The position numbers were made by a program, and so were the translations under genes. The notes under the pieces are model-generated. The model was not told where the DNA came from, made no database searches, and saw nothing but the letters and a program-made list of their open reading frames with translations. From assembly GCF_001186155.3 (NCBI RefSeq), contig NZ_CP016540.2, positions 2,582,001-2,646,000 of the forward strand: a stretch of DNA of 64,000 nucleotides, read 5' to 3'. The DNA is from Planococcus versutus (GTDB lineage: Bacteria; Bacillota; Bacilli; Bacillales_A; Planococcaceae). Of the stretch, positions 18,564-27,588 are shown piece after piece; the stretch's first letter is position 1, and each line of letters starts with the position of its first letter.

Positions 18564-19727
18564 ATGAAACCACTAGCTAGAAAGCATTTGGATGAAGTTC
18601 AATATGCTCGTGTGCTTGCTTTATTAGGAGTGTTTGCGGTTCATTCAACTTCTACAGGGGTTGTTGAATCCAATCCCGAATCCTTCACGTTTATTATTTA
18701 TAATTTCTTTAATATCGCTGGAAAGATCGGCACACCTGTTTTTATTTTTTTGAGCAGCTTTGTTCTTTTTTATACGTACTACCCGAGGCAATTGACCTTT
18801 AGCTTGTTTCAGCGTTTTTATAAAAAACGATTATTGTATATTTTAGTTCCTTATGTGGTTTTCTCAGCGTTTTACTTTTTATTTAGAGCTTATTTAGGTC
18901 AGAACTTTGAAACCTTTCCTGCAATGGTGAAACGCTTTCTGATCGATTTGTCTGCTGGAAATGCACAATATCATCTTTACTTTGTTTTTGTGAGCGTTCA
19001 ATTTTATCTAATGTTTCCGATTATTCTTTATTTGTTTAAACGGTTTGAATTTATTCGAAAATACGCAATTCCGCTTGGTATTATTATTCAATGGACATGG
19101 GTTGTTTTGAATTCGCTCTACATTCAAGTGCCATCTAAAGGATCTGTGTCCTTGTCGTACTTCATGTTTTACTTTTTTGGGGCTTTTCTCGGCGTTTACT
19201 ACGAACAAGTGGTGGCGTGGATTCGCAATTGGCGCAAGATTTGGCCTGCGATCGCAGCCATTGTGCTTGGCTATGTCTTTATGATTTATCTGTATGTCAC
19301 GATTTATTACGATATTCGAACAGGGCAATGGACGGGTCATAATAAATGGGTTGAATTTGCGTGGAGTACACACGCGTTCTTCGCTGCAGCTGTGATTTTC
19401 ATTTTTGTTCATTATTTAGAAACGTGGAATTTTCCACGCATCAAAAAATTTATGATTGAAATTGGGGCTGTGTCTTTTGGTATGTACTTGATTCACCCAT
19501 TTTTCTTAACCAGCTTAAGATTGAACGCGCCTCTTAGTGGTGAGCCACTGATTTTCCATTCTTGGCAGTTGCTCACTTTGATTTTGACGTTCTTTAGTAG
19601 TTGGCTGGTGGTTCGCTTGTTTTATGATTTTGTGCCGCATAGTTGGATTTTCTTTGGAAATGGCAATCGTGTTTTCAATAAGCCAAAGAAATCGAAAGTA
19701 AAAGATAAAAAAGAAGTCAACGTGTAA
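18564..19727 (+). CDS. Membrane acyltransferase (acyltransferase 3 family)
   Basis: Integral membrane O-acyltransferase of 387 aa with about ten hydrophobic helices. It opens with the family signature LDEVQYARVLALLGVFAVHS, whose His near residue 27 is the usual catalytic one. Basic loops such as FYKKRLLYILVPY follow, and the C-terminal tail is lysine-rich and cytoplasmic. Relatives O-acetylate peptidoglycan, teichoic acid or exopolysaccharide. Here it converges with the csaB operon, so modification of a wall polysaccharide is a fair guess but not shown. The ribosome site is weak. A shared bidirectional terminator separates it from csaB. Confidence 0.85.
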   Translation: MKPLARKHLDEVQYARVLALLGVFAVHSTSTGVVESNPESFTFIIYNFFNIAGKIGTPVFIFLSSFVLFYTYYPRQLTFSLFQRFYKKRLLYILVPYVVFSAFYFLFRAYLGQNFETFPAMVKRFLIDLSAGNAQYHLYFVFVSVQFYLMFPIILYLFKRFEFIRKYAIPLGIIIQWTWVVLNSLYIQVPSKGSVSLSYFMFYFFGAFLGVYYEQVVAWIRNWRKIWPAIAAIVLGYVFMIYLYVTIYYDIRTGQWTGHNKWVEFAWSTHAFFAAAVIFIFVHYLETWNFPRIKKFMIEIGAVSFGMYLIHPFFLTSLRLNAPLSGEPLIFHSWQLLTLILTFFSSWLVVRLFYDFVPHSWIFFGNGNRVFNKPKKSKVKDKKEVNV

Positions 19728-19751
19728 GCAAGTTTTGCACAAAGAGCATAG

Positions 19752-19792
19752 AAAAAGGCTAGCCAAAAAGTTTATTTTGGCTAGCCTTTTTT
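19752..19792. terminator. Bidirectional terminator between the acyltransferase gene and csaB
   Basis: A 17-bp near-perfect stem (AAAAGGCTAGCCAAAA and its complement) with T-runs on both strands serves the convergent genes on either side. Confidence 0.92.
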
Positions 19793-19798
19793 CTATTT

Positions 19799-20875
19799 TC
19801 ATGCTTGTACAGCGTCAATAACGGTTTGTGCGGTTTGATTGGCTTTGCTTTGGAGCGGCTCGACTGCTTGTATAAATGCAGTGACGCGAGCCGGGTAGTT
19901 AGCAAAAACTTGTTCTATTTTATCGACAAGGTCGTCATGATTCCAGTCACTCGATTCGATGTGACCCACAACAGGCTGATCGACAATTTTGGCAAATGAA
20001 TCAATTTTCGGATCGTATGATAGTGCAACAAAAGGTGTATGGCCGACAGCTGCAAAGATTAACGCGTGTAACCGCATGCCGAACAGCAAGTCCGATTCTT
20101 TGATGATGGCCATTTTTTCTTGAATGGTGCTGTCATATGGTGCGATGGCAGCAGTTGTTATCATTAAGTCTTGTACTTGCTGAGATGTTTGAGCATCGTT
20201 TTTTCCGTGCATTGGCACAAATACAATGTGATATCCGGCATTTGCTAATTGGTCGAGTGCTTTCGCAATTTCTGGAAAAGCTTGATGATCGTTTGGCCAG
20301 TTCCGGACGGAAACCGTAATGACTTTGCCTTGAAACTTTTGTTGACCGAGCCAACTGCTGTGAAACTCGTTTGCATCAATTCCCATGACAGGATCTGGCA
20401 CGAGGTGAATGGGTTCAGCAACACCGATTTCTTTTAACAATTGCTCGGATTGACTATCACGTACGGTTAGAAGTGTTGCTCTGTTTAACACATGCTTAAC
20501 GATTAGTTGATTGAGCTTGCTTTTGATAGGACCCATGCCTTGTGCGTAAATAAATACCGGTTTTTTCAATTGTTGTGCAATTTTTATAATGCCTGCATAG
20601 TACGGGATACTTTTGCGACCGGTTTCGTCTTGCAACAAGCTTCCCCCACCACTGATCAATCCGTCAGAAGCTTTGAGTGTAGCGCGAACTTCTTTCAAAC
20701 TCCATCTGTTTACAGCTTTGACACGGTATGTTTCTGCTGTTTTTTCCGGCTTGTTGGACAACACCACAATGTCAATTTTCGGATTGTATTCTTTTAACGA
20801 ATGGATAATGGCATAGAGGATCGCTTCATCTCCCACATTGTCAAAACCATAGTATCCAGATAACACCAATCTCAC
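19799..20875 (-). CDS. csaB: CsaB, polysaccharide pyruvyl transferase
   Basis: Transfers pyruvate from phosphoenolpyruvate to a sugar of the secondary cell-wall polysaccharide. In Bacillus anthracis and Paenibacillus this ketal is what SLH domains bind. The protein (358 aa from the GTG at 20875) opens with LSGYYGFDNVGDEAIL and keeps GGGSLLQDETGRKS and FGMRLHALIFAA, all typical of the family. The open frame extends 14 codons upstream, but the GTG has AGGTGG 5 nt in front and overlaps the stop of the upstream gene by four bases, so I prefer it. It is the last gene of the four-gene operon and the functional key to the SLH proteins around it. Confidence 0.93.
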   Translation of the reverse strand: MRLVLSGYYGFDNVGDEAILYAIIHSLKEYNPKIDIVVLSNKPEKTAETYRVKAVNRWSLKEVRATLKASDGLISGGGSLLQDETGRKSIPYYAGIIKIAQQLKKPVFIYAQGMGPIKSKLNQLIVKHVLNRATLLTVRDSQSEQLLKEIGVAEPIHLVPDPVMGIDANEFHSSWLGQQKFQGKVITVSVRNWPNDHQAFPEIAKALDQLANAGYHIVFVPMHGKNDAQTSQQVQDLMITTAAIAPYDSTIQEKMAIIKESDLLFGMRLHALIFAAVGHTPFVALSYDPKIDSFAKIVDQPVVGHIESSDWNHDDLVDKIEQVFANYPARVTAFIQAVEPLQSKANQTAQTVIDAVQA

Positions 20876-22740
20876 GTCTGCCACCTCATCTTTATGATAG
20901 TCACTACTTTTTTCCACACTTTTTCATATAGCCAAATAAGAACAAGTCCAATCAAGAAGCCTAAGACGATACTGTAACCACTTCTGAGTAGTGAAATCAA
21001 TAGTGGAATATGAAGATGAGTAAAAGTATTGACCATTGATAAAAAGCCAATTACTCCAGGAATGAGCAAGAAGTAATATGCTTTCGGATACGATTTTGCA
21101 ACATGAAGCGCTAAGATAAACAACGGAAAGCCAATTAAAAATTCTTTTGTCCGTGGTCTTACATATAAAATTTGCTCTAACAACAAACGCGCTTGAAGTT
21201 CAAAGTTCGATACTTGTCCTGCATTTCCAGTACGTGTGTAATAGTAAAATGCAATACCTGCAACGAATACACCAACTGCTATGTGCCAATAAACCACGTT
21301 CATAGTTAACAGATTTTTGATATTTCCCCATACCGCATAAATCAAAATAAAAGCAATTGGCACAATGTAAACCAGTGATACCCCTCTAAACAAATCAATG
21401 CCCAAAATGTATTGATTGCCGCTTAGCAAAATGACGATTAGCCAAATGCCAATGGCCGCAATACCGACAGCTTGTGCAAAAGATTTTAAAAGATACGCTT
21501 TTTTCTGCGGTTCTTTTTTCACCAACACAGCCCAAATAGGTGCCGTGATTGCGACTGCGAGCGCAAAAGTTTTCAATAGTATACTTTGCTGTACCACTAA
21601 ATACAAAACAGCAAACAAAAGAGATCCAAAAAATGCAATATAGGTCAATTTTTTATTTTTAAAGACAGATTGTGCTGCGAGCGTTAAAAATGCGACAGCT
21701 CCAAGTAATGCCAATGCAGTTTGCCATAGCGGGACGCTATATGGCTCAAACGTTTTTGCAACGCCTCGTTTAAAGCTTGCTGGCAAAGTGTTGTCTACTT
21801 GCTTTTGTAATTCTGTTAGTGCGGGTAGTGCTTGTTCATATTCTTTTTGGGACATATTTAAGAAAAATGCTCGGAAATTTCGTTCTTTTGCTGCGCGTAC
21901 AATTTTATCCGAGCTTTCGCTCATATTTTCATCTGTGACGCCGAGACTGTGAAGACGCACTAGATTTAAATCCGTCATATAAGCCAACTGATTCAAGCCA
22001 TCTTGAAGAGCAAATTCGATGCTCAACAACGTGTAACCAGCTGTTTTGAGTTGCTCACCAAATTCTTTTAAACGAACGGGATCTGAAAAAGCCGGTACTT
22101 TGTCTCCAATAAACAAGACTTTTTCGACACCTGGCTGTTTAATGGCAATAAGTTCGTTGATCATTTGATCAAGCTGTTTTTCATCGGAATACGCTCTTAG
22201 TCGTGGAACTATTGATAAACCTGAATCTAAAACAGCTGCAATGACTTCTCGATCATACGCAATGGGCGTAGATTGAATCGCCGCTGAATCACCAGGGACA
22301 AACAAATAGTCTGTTCCGTCTAAGCTAAATTCAAACTGCTCTTCGAACAAACCTTTTGTCACTTTCTCAAAGTCAAACAAACCGGTTGAATGAATAAACA
22401 AGCCTGGTTTATCAAAAGGTGCTTCTAACGGCTCTTTTTGCGTGAGCAATATGTTTTCGTGCATACGCGACGCACTCACTGTCGTAATCAGCCTTTTTCG
22501 TTCTAGTGAACTGACAGTATCTGGTTCTAAACTAACGCTTTGAATGCCAGTTTCTTTAAAATCTTTTAAGATTTCATCAACTGTTAAATTTGGGTCTTCA
22601 ATCATCCAACCAATTGCCGATTGATACGGGACTATGGTTTCGATGGTTTTGTTTGACTCTTCTATTTGTACGCGCTGAACTGCCGTTGGAATGGTTAGTA
22701 GCAATGCGGCCAGAAGGATTCCGATTAATACTTTCTTCAC
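20872..22740 (-). CDS. DUF5693 family membrane protein in the csaB operon
   Basis: Function unknown. Chosen start is a GTG giving MKKVLIGILLAALLL; an upstream in-frame GTG (22752) lies too close to AAGGG. After one N-terminal helix there is a soluble extracytoplasmic domain (about 30-320) with the pattern PYQSAIGWMIEDPNLTVDEI and strand-rich text such as LSIEFALQDGLNQLAYM. About nine hydrophobic helices follow (335-620). Genes of this family regularly neighbour csaB in Firmicutes, from memory. Topology fits a membrane partner of wall-polysaccharide assembly or pyruvylation. It is translationally coupled to csaB (4-bp overlap) and lies 49 bp after the flippase gene. Confidence 0.8.
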   Translation of the reverse strand: MKKVLIGILLAALLLTIPTAVQRVQIEESNKTIETIVPYQSAIGWMIEDPNLTVDEILKDFKETGIQSVSLEPDTVSSLERKRLITTVSASRMHENILLTQKEPLEAPFDKPGLFIHSTGLFDFEKVTKGLFEEQFEFSLDGTDYLFVPGDSAAIQSTPIAYDREVIAAVLDSGLSIVPRLRAYSDEKQLDQMINELIAIKQPGVEKVLFIGDKVPAFSDPVRLKEFGEQLKTAGYTLLSIEFALQDGLNQLAYMTDLNLVRLHSLGVTDENMSESSDKIVRAAKERNFRAFFLNMSQKEYEQALPALTELQKQVDNTLPASFKRGVAKTFEPYSVPLWQTALALLGAVAFLTLAAQSVFKNKKLTYIAFFGSLLFAVLYLVVQQSILLKTFALAVAITAPIWAVLVKKEPQKKAYLLKSFAQAVGIAAIGIWLIVILLSGNQYILGIDLFRGVSLVYIVPIAFILIYAVWGNIKNLLTMNVVYWHIAVGVFVAGIAFYYYTRTGNAGQVSNFELQARLLLEQILYVRPRTKEFLIGFPLFILALHVAKSYPKAYYFLLIPGVIGFLSMVNTFTHLHIPLLISLLRSGYSIVLGFLIGLVLIWLYEKVWKKVVTIIKMRWQT

Positions 22741-22789
22741 GTAAGTACACACCCTTAACTTTTCTTGGTATTGCCTGACTTGCCGGCCA

Positions 22790-24349
22790 TTATTTTTTGG
22801 CGATCCATTTGTTTATGACAGGAATGCGTTGCAATACGCTTTGGTCAACTGCTTTGGTTATCAACAACAAACTAAAGTAAATCACTCCGCCAATTGCTAC
22901 AGCTGCTGCTATATACAGTAAAGCAAATCCTCTCGATAGCTCTTCAAAATCTACCAAGAAACTTGGCAACCAAATCACTGCTCCCATGACAAGTGAAGCA
23001 CCCACGATAAGACCCGTCTTTTCGGGGAAATAACTAACTCCAGTAAACTTCCGAATCGCTATCGCGTTGACAATAAATAAAAAGACATAAATCGCGACGG
23101 TTGAAATTGCCGCTCCTTCTAATCCATATAAGTTGACTAAAATCATATTAAGAACTAGTTTGATCGTCACACCTATTACAATAATCCAAGCACCGAGACG
23201 TGCTTTGTTGATGCCTTGCAATACACCCGTTCCAAGTACGGTTAATGACGTGAATAATGAACTAAACGATACGATAGCTAACACGGTACTGCCTTGTAAA
23301 TCCGTAAACAATCCCAGGTTGATTGGCAACGTCAAAACGACAAGTCCCACGGCTGCGGGAACAGACAATAAATAAGTTAAGAAAAATGTATTATTGATCA
23401 GCTTCTTGGCACCTATTTTGTCATTTTTCATTAGTTTCTCAGAAATCGATGGAATTAATGGCAAAATCACCGATGTTGCAAAAACGGTTACAATTTGAAC
23501 CAGTGCCAAGCCACGTCCATAAATTCCGTAAAGCAAATTAATGTCTTGTTGAGCTTCGCCATGCATTTTTAATGCTGTTGGAATAGTCACTGAATCAATC
23601 AAATTCAATAATGCCATTGTAATGGCTCCAATTGCAATAGGGATCGAAATTTTTAAAATAGGTTTGAATGTCGTTTTAAAATCGGCTAACTTAAACTGCG
23701 ATTGCTTTGCCACTCGGACAGCTGAACGAGTGTACAACAAGCGTAAGTAAACAAATGAGCCTATTGCTCCTATAAGCGAACCGATCATGATACCACCCGC
23801 AATTTGTTCGTCGCTATAGAGACGATCGACCATGAAAATGGCAACGAGCAAAATCAAGCCCACACGAATAAACTGTTCGATTACTTGCGATACTGCAGTA
23901 GGTGTCATATGTTGATGACCTTGAAAATAACCTCGGTAAACGGCCATATAAGGGGCAACAAGCAATGTACATGCCACAATAATTAATGCCAAACGCGTCG
24001 ATTCACCGCCAAGAACAGCTGCGATTTGATGCGAAAATCCATAAAGAAGCAAGAAACTTGTGATGCCAAAAATGACCGCTAGTATACTTGAAGTGAAAAA
24101 AAGGTTTTTGACTTGCTGCTCGTCGTTGATAGCACGAGCTTCTGAAATCAGTTTCGAAATGGCAATGGGAATGCCGGCAACCGACAACGTCAACGCGACC
24201 ATGTAGACAGGATACACTAACGTAAAGATTCCAAGCACTTCGTCTCCTGCTATATTTTGGAGCGGAATCCGGAACAAACTGCCGAGTATTTTTGATAACA
24301 ACGCGGCGATGGATAATATTAAGGTGCTTTTGACTAAAGTGTTTTTCAT
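22790..24349 (-). CDS. Polysaccharide flippase (MATE/MurJ-like, SpoVB/YtgP group)
   Basis: Membrane protein of 519 aa with about 14 hydrophobic helices, of the polysaccharide_synt family that flips undecaprenyl-linked oligosaccharides across the membrane. The opening STLILSIAALLSKILGSLFR and the IPLQNIAG motif are typical of the SpoVB/YtgP/MurJ group. It overlaps the tagA-like gene by four bases (ATGA) and precedes the DUF5693 gene, so it probably exports the wall polysaccharide made with that glycosyltransferase. A role as a redundant lipid II flippase cannot be excluded. Confidence 0.87.
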   Translation of the reverse strand: MKNTLVKSTLILSIAALLSKILGSLFRIPLQNIAGDEVLGIFTLVYPVYMVALTLSVAGIPIAISKLISEARAINDEQQVKNLFFTSSILAVIFGITSFLLLYGFSHQIAAVLGGESTRLALIIVACTLLVAPYMAVYRGYFQGHQHMTPTAVSQVIEQFIRVGLILLVAIFMVDRLYSDEQIAGGIMIGSLIGAIGSFVYLRLLYTRSAVRVAKQSQFKLADFKTTFKPILKISIPIAIGAITMALLNLIDSVTIPTALKMHGEAQQDINLLYGIYGRGLALVQIVTVFATSVILPLIPSISEKLMKNDKIGAKKLINNTFFLTYLLSVPAAVGLVVLTLPINLGLFTDLQGSTVLAIVSFSSLFTSLTVLGTGVLQGINKARLGAWIIVIGVTIKLVLNMILVNLYGLEGAAISTVAIYVFLFIVNAIAIRKFTGVSYFPEKTGLIVGASLVMGAVIWLPSFLVDFEELSRGFALLYIAAAVAIGGVIYFSLLLITKAVDQSVLQRIPVINKWIAKK

Positions 24350-25083
24350 CCTTTACGGAAAGCCTTTCGTCCAATTACTGTTGCTGCAAATTTCGGCAAT
24401 ACCAGCATTCGTTTCCACCTCGAAGGCTGTTTGACTAACCGGTAAAACCATTCAAGGTTCATTTTCTGCCACATTTCCGGCGCTCGTTTTACAGAACCTG
24501 AAAACACATCAAAACTTCCACCAATGCCAATAAACACTCCTTTATCAAATTGGTCAATATGAGTACCAATCCATTGTTCTTGTCTTGGGAAGCCAAGTGC
24601 AACAAACACAATATCTGGTTTCATGTTTTGGATTTGTTGAGGCAGTTGGTGGTCATTCCAATCGAAAAAGCCATTTTGACTGCCAACAACTTTTATACCG
24701 GGATAATCGGTTTTTGCTTTTTTGACGGTGGCTTGCAATACGGCTTCTGACGCTCCTAAAAAAAACACACGCGCATGTGTTTTGTTTGCTGATTCCAACA
24801 AATCGAGCATCACATCGTAGCCACTCACGCGCTCTGGTAGCGGTTCTCCGATAATTGCGGCTGCTTTAACGATACCGATGCCGTCTGCTGTAATGTATGT
24901 AGCTTTTGCTAATAGCTTTTTGTATGGCTGGTCTTTTAACGAATGCATAACAATTTCAGGATTAGCCGTTACAACAAAAGTTTTTTCCTGTTTGTCGATG
25001 CGCTCTTCCAATGTAGCAATAAAATCTTTCTGGTTCGTGTGAACAAACGGCACTCCCAGTATATGAACGAATTTTAAAGTCAT
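24346..25083 (-). CDS. WecB/TagA/CpsF family glycosyltransferase
   Basis: Adds N-acetylmannosamine (or a related sugar) to undecaprenyl-diphospho-N-acetylglucosamine, the committed step of teichoic acid and related wall polysaccharide linkage units. The 245-aa protein shows the GT26 pattern: TANPEIVMHS (about 38-47), TADGIGIVKAAAIIGEPLPERVSGYD split across about 65-90 with the catalytic Asp of ADGIG, FLGASEAVL, and FVALGFPRQEQWI. GAGGAG lies 7 nt before the ATG. First gene of the operon with flippase, DUF5693 and csaB, which makes it the likely initiating enzyme of the SLH-binding polysaccharide. Confidence 0.9.
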   Translation of the reverse strand: MTLKFVHILGVPFVHTNQKDFIATLEERIDKQEKTFVVTANPEIVMHSLKDQPYKKLLAKATYITADGIGIVKAAAIIGEPLPERVSGYDVMLDLLESANKTHARVFFLGASEAVLQATVKKAKTDYPGIKVVGSQNGFFDWNDHQLPQQIQNMKPDIVFVALGFPRQEQWIGTHIDQFDKGVFIGIGGSFDVFSGSVKRAPEMWQKMNLEWFYRLVKQPSRWKRMLVLPKFAATVIGRKAFRKG

Positions 25084-25118
25084 GATTTATCTCCTCTTCA
25101 GGCAAAATATCTTAAGCT

Positions 25119-25149
25119 AGTATAACATAAAGAAGAGCCCCATGTTCAA
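25119..25149 (-). promoter_or_regulatory. Possible promoter of the tagA-flippase-DUF5693-csaB operon
   Basis: Minus-strand TATACT (25119-25124) lies 35 nt before the start. TTGAAC (25144-25149) is 19 nt upstream of it, a long spacer. The -35 falls inside the upstream gene's terminator hairpin. Confidence 0.35.
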
Positions 25150-25182
25150 GCTCTCAAGGCTCTTACATGGGACTCTTCTTTT
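25129..25182 (-). terminator. Terminator of the SLH glucosaminidase gene
   Basis: AAGAAGAG(T)CCCATG pairs with CATGGGGCTCTTCTT around a 21-nt loop that can itself pair (GAGCCTTGAGAGCTT). Three T follow on the minus strand. It separates this gene from the csaB operon. Confidence 0.75.
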
Positions 25183-25199
25183 AAGTTTTATCAAGTTTA

Positions 25200-27167
25200 T
25201 TACTGTGCAAGAGGTAACATTTTAATGTAAGCACCGTGTACATAAGCTTTCGTATAAGCTTTGTTTTCAGAGGCTACTTCGTACCACATGGCATTGTTTG
25301 AAGCTTTAACTTCGTTCATGATGACAACCGGAACTTTTTCCGTTTTCAATGTATAAATTTGCGCGACGTTCGTGCTTGGATCTTGTCTGAAGTTTAATGG
25401 CGTTGTTGTTGTGTAGCCCAGTTTGTTTTGGTTTAAATCTTTGCTGCCAAGGTGAAGATCGGTGCGGTACATATGCCCCGCAATTTTTTCTCCCCAGTAA
25501 GCGTCTGATGCGTAGCGAACATTCATACCGATTCCTTTATTGCCTAAGACTGAACCATTATAGTAACTTCCTGTTGGAGAATGGTAGCCTTTGTTAATAC
25601 GATCCGCTGCATCTTTAATAGATTCTCTAAACGAATAATACGAATAAGCTCCGTTGTAAGCATTGCCATCAACCGCTCCGTAACCAAAAAGATTGTATTT
25701 GTCTTGTGCAATTTTACTCGTTCCCCACTGACTTTCGTGAATCGCATGAGACATCAAGTAAAGCGCATTAATTTTATGCGTTTTTTCCATTTCTTTAAAA
25801 AACTTACCCGCACCAACAAGTGGACTGGTTTTCCATTTCTTGCCGTAAAGCGTTTGGTTATAGTACGGGAATTTATCCGCTAAATACTGGTCCAGCTCTT
25901 GGGCTGTGTAATTGGTTTCCGATTGAAGAGGCAGCATATTGAAATACTGATAGCTTTCTGTTATTTCTGCACCCGATTCGTTCGTGAAAGTCGCACCGTC
26001 CCAGCTATAGTATTTCATGCCTGCAACAAATTCTTTTGGCGCTTTGCCTACAATGCCTGTTGAAGCATAGCTTCTAGTCGCGTGATTGAAAATTTTGTGG
26101 ACTAAACTACTGCCCGACACTTCATAATACGATCGACCTTTTTGCAATTGCTCAGGAATTAACCGAACTACTTTTGAACTTACATACCCGACTTTTCCTG
26201 CGAGTTCCACTTTAACTGTTGTCGCTGTCGCATCGATGTATTTCATCTCTGTATTAGATGGTAAGTAAGGACGGAATGTGCCGTTGCTTGCTTTCAAGCT
26301 TTCTGTTGGATAAATTTCTGTAAAAGCATTGTTCGTCACAATTCCTTGTTTCATCCAAAGAATTTGGTTGCTGCGCTCTACAACTTGTGCTGCCGTGTGT
26401 TTTTGTGCATATTCTTTTGCTTTGGCAAAAGAATCAAAATGTTTTAAGACTTTTGTTTGATCAGCTGTAATGGCTGACACTTGAAACTCGAGGTTTTGAG
26501 GCGGGAAAACTTCAGCTCGTGCTCTTAGCATAACAATCGCCACCATCCATCGTGTTGAGCTGTCTTTAGGTTTGAATGTTTGGTCTTTGTTTCCTGTAAT
26601 GATGCCCAAGTGAGAAAGAATTTGAACATCTTCTTGATGGTCTTTTCTAATCTCTGAGACATCGGTAAAGTCTAAGCTATTTGTTTCTGAAGCTTTAATG
26701 ACAATTCCTTTTGCTGTCAATGCACGCGACACCATTGTCGACATTTGTTCACGGTTGATCAATTCATTGGGTTTGAATGTATTGTCAGGATACCCTTTAA
26801 TAATACCTGCATCTACAGCTGCTGTAATTACTTCATAATACCATTCTCCCGATTGAACATCTTTAAATCCTGCAATGGCAGTTGTTGCAGCATTTGTAAA
26901 TCCGGCATTTTCAACCGAAGCTCCTTTTACGGTTGCTCCAAGTTCAAATGAGTTGACAATCATCTTGGCAAACTCTGCACGTGTCACTTCTGTATTCGGG
27001 CGAATGGTTCCATCTTTATACCCTTGAATAACACCTAAATCCATTAATTCTCTTATTTCAGCTTCATATGCATGACCTGTTAAATCATCCGCTGCTTTGG
27101 CAGTTTCTTGTGTAAAGGCCGTTACTAATAAGAACAACGTTAAAAACACTACTACTACTTTTTTCAT
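25200..27167 (-). CDS. SLH-anchored N-acetylglucosaminidase (GH73 autolysin)
   Basis: Cleaves the glycan strand of peptidoglycan at the surface. A signal peptide (1-26) is followed by three SLH repeats at the N-terminus (about 28-220: VTRAEFAKMIVNSF, INREQMSTMVSRAL, STRWMVAIVMLRA), unlike the C-terminal placement in most neighbours. A linker and SH3-like region come next. The glucosaminidase domain (about 445-575) has HAIHESQWGTSKIA with catalytic Glu478, then KYNLFGYGA and YWGEKIAGHMY. A last SH3-like segment (TPLNFRQDPSTNVAQIYTL) ends the protein. ATG start with GAGGGGG 11 nt upstream. It is divergent from the SLH amidase, so the two wall hydrolases share a 420-bp control region. Confidence 0.92.
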   Translation of the reverse strand: MKKVVVVFLTLFLLVTAFTQETAKAADDLTGHAYEAEIRELMDLGVIQGYKDGTIRPNTEVTRAEFAKMIVNSFELGATVKGASVENAGFTNAATTAIAGFKDVQSGEWYYEVITAAVDAGIIKGYPDNTFKPNELINREQMSTMVSRALTAKGIVIKASETNSLDFTDVSEIRKDHQEDVQILSHLGIITGNKDQTFKPKDSSTRWMVAIVMLRARAEVFPPQNLEFQVSAITADQTKVLKHFDSFAKAKEYAQKHTAAQVVERSNQILWMKQGIVTNNAFTEIYPTESLKASNGTFRPYLPSNTEMKYIDATATTVKVELAGKVGYVSSKVVRLIPEQLQKGRSYYEVSGSSLVHKIFNHATRSYASTGIVGKAPKEFVAGMKYYSWDGATFTNESGAEITESYQYFNMLPLQSETNYTAQELDQYLADKFPYYNQTLYGKKWKTSPLVGAGKFFKEMEKTHKINALYLMSHAIHESQWGTSKIAQDKYNLFGYGAVDGNAYNGAYSYYSFRESIKDAADRINKGYHSPTGSYYNGSVLGNKGIGMNVRYASDAYWGEKIAGHMYRTDLHLGSKDLNQNKLGYTTTTPLNFRQDPSTNVAQIYTLKTEKVPVVIMNEVKASNNAMWYEVASENKAYTKAYVHGAYIKMLPLAQ

Positions 27168-27588
27168 CTTTACTAAATCCCCCTCATTGTTAAAAAAACC
27201 CTTTTATTTTAATATCTCTTTTAATATTTACTCTAGACAACCGCAACGTATACCAAATAATTTTTTAGGGTATAGGGAATTGTTAATTATCCATCTTTAT
27301 ACAGTTAATAGTGCATAAATAGTTATCACTTTTTTGAGTGTACCATTAACCTTCTGCCAGTAGTAAAGAATTTTTTTTATTTTTAACAATTTTTTTCAAA
27401 AATATTTATTAATATAACAGTTCTTGTTGCATAAAGTAGGTATTAATAACTAAAATAAAAGTCCCGTTTCGAAAATTTAATTTTTAAACAAGTCTTTTCA
27501 CTCATTTATTTATAAAACCCATTAATTTGCATAAATATCTGCTATTATCACTAACAGATAGAAATTATTAGGGGGAAATGACAAATTT
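27168..27588. other. Divergent intergenic control region between two SLH wall hydrolase genes
   Basis: AT-rich and gene-free apart from a four-codon frame just before the amidase (27578-27592). It must contain promoters for both flanking genes. A TATTAT at 27543-27548 could be a -10 for the amidase, but I find no convincing -35. No riboswitch or palindromic operator is obvious. Confidence 0.5.

Noticed and set aside
19008..19412. Minus-strand frame of 134 codons inside the acyltransferase gene
   Set aside because: Shadow frame; the plus strand encodes a clear acyltransferase 3 protein here.
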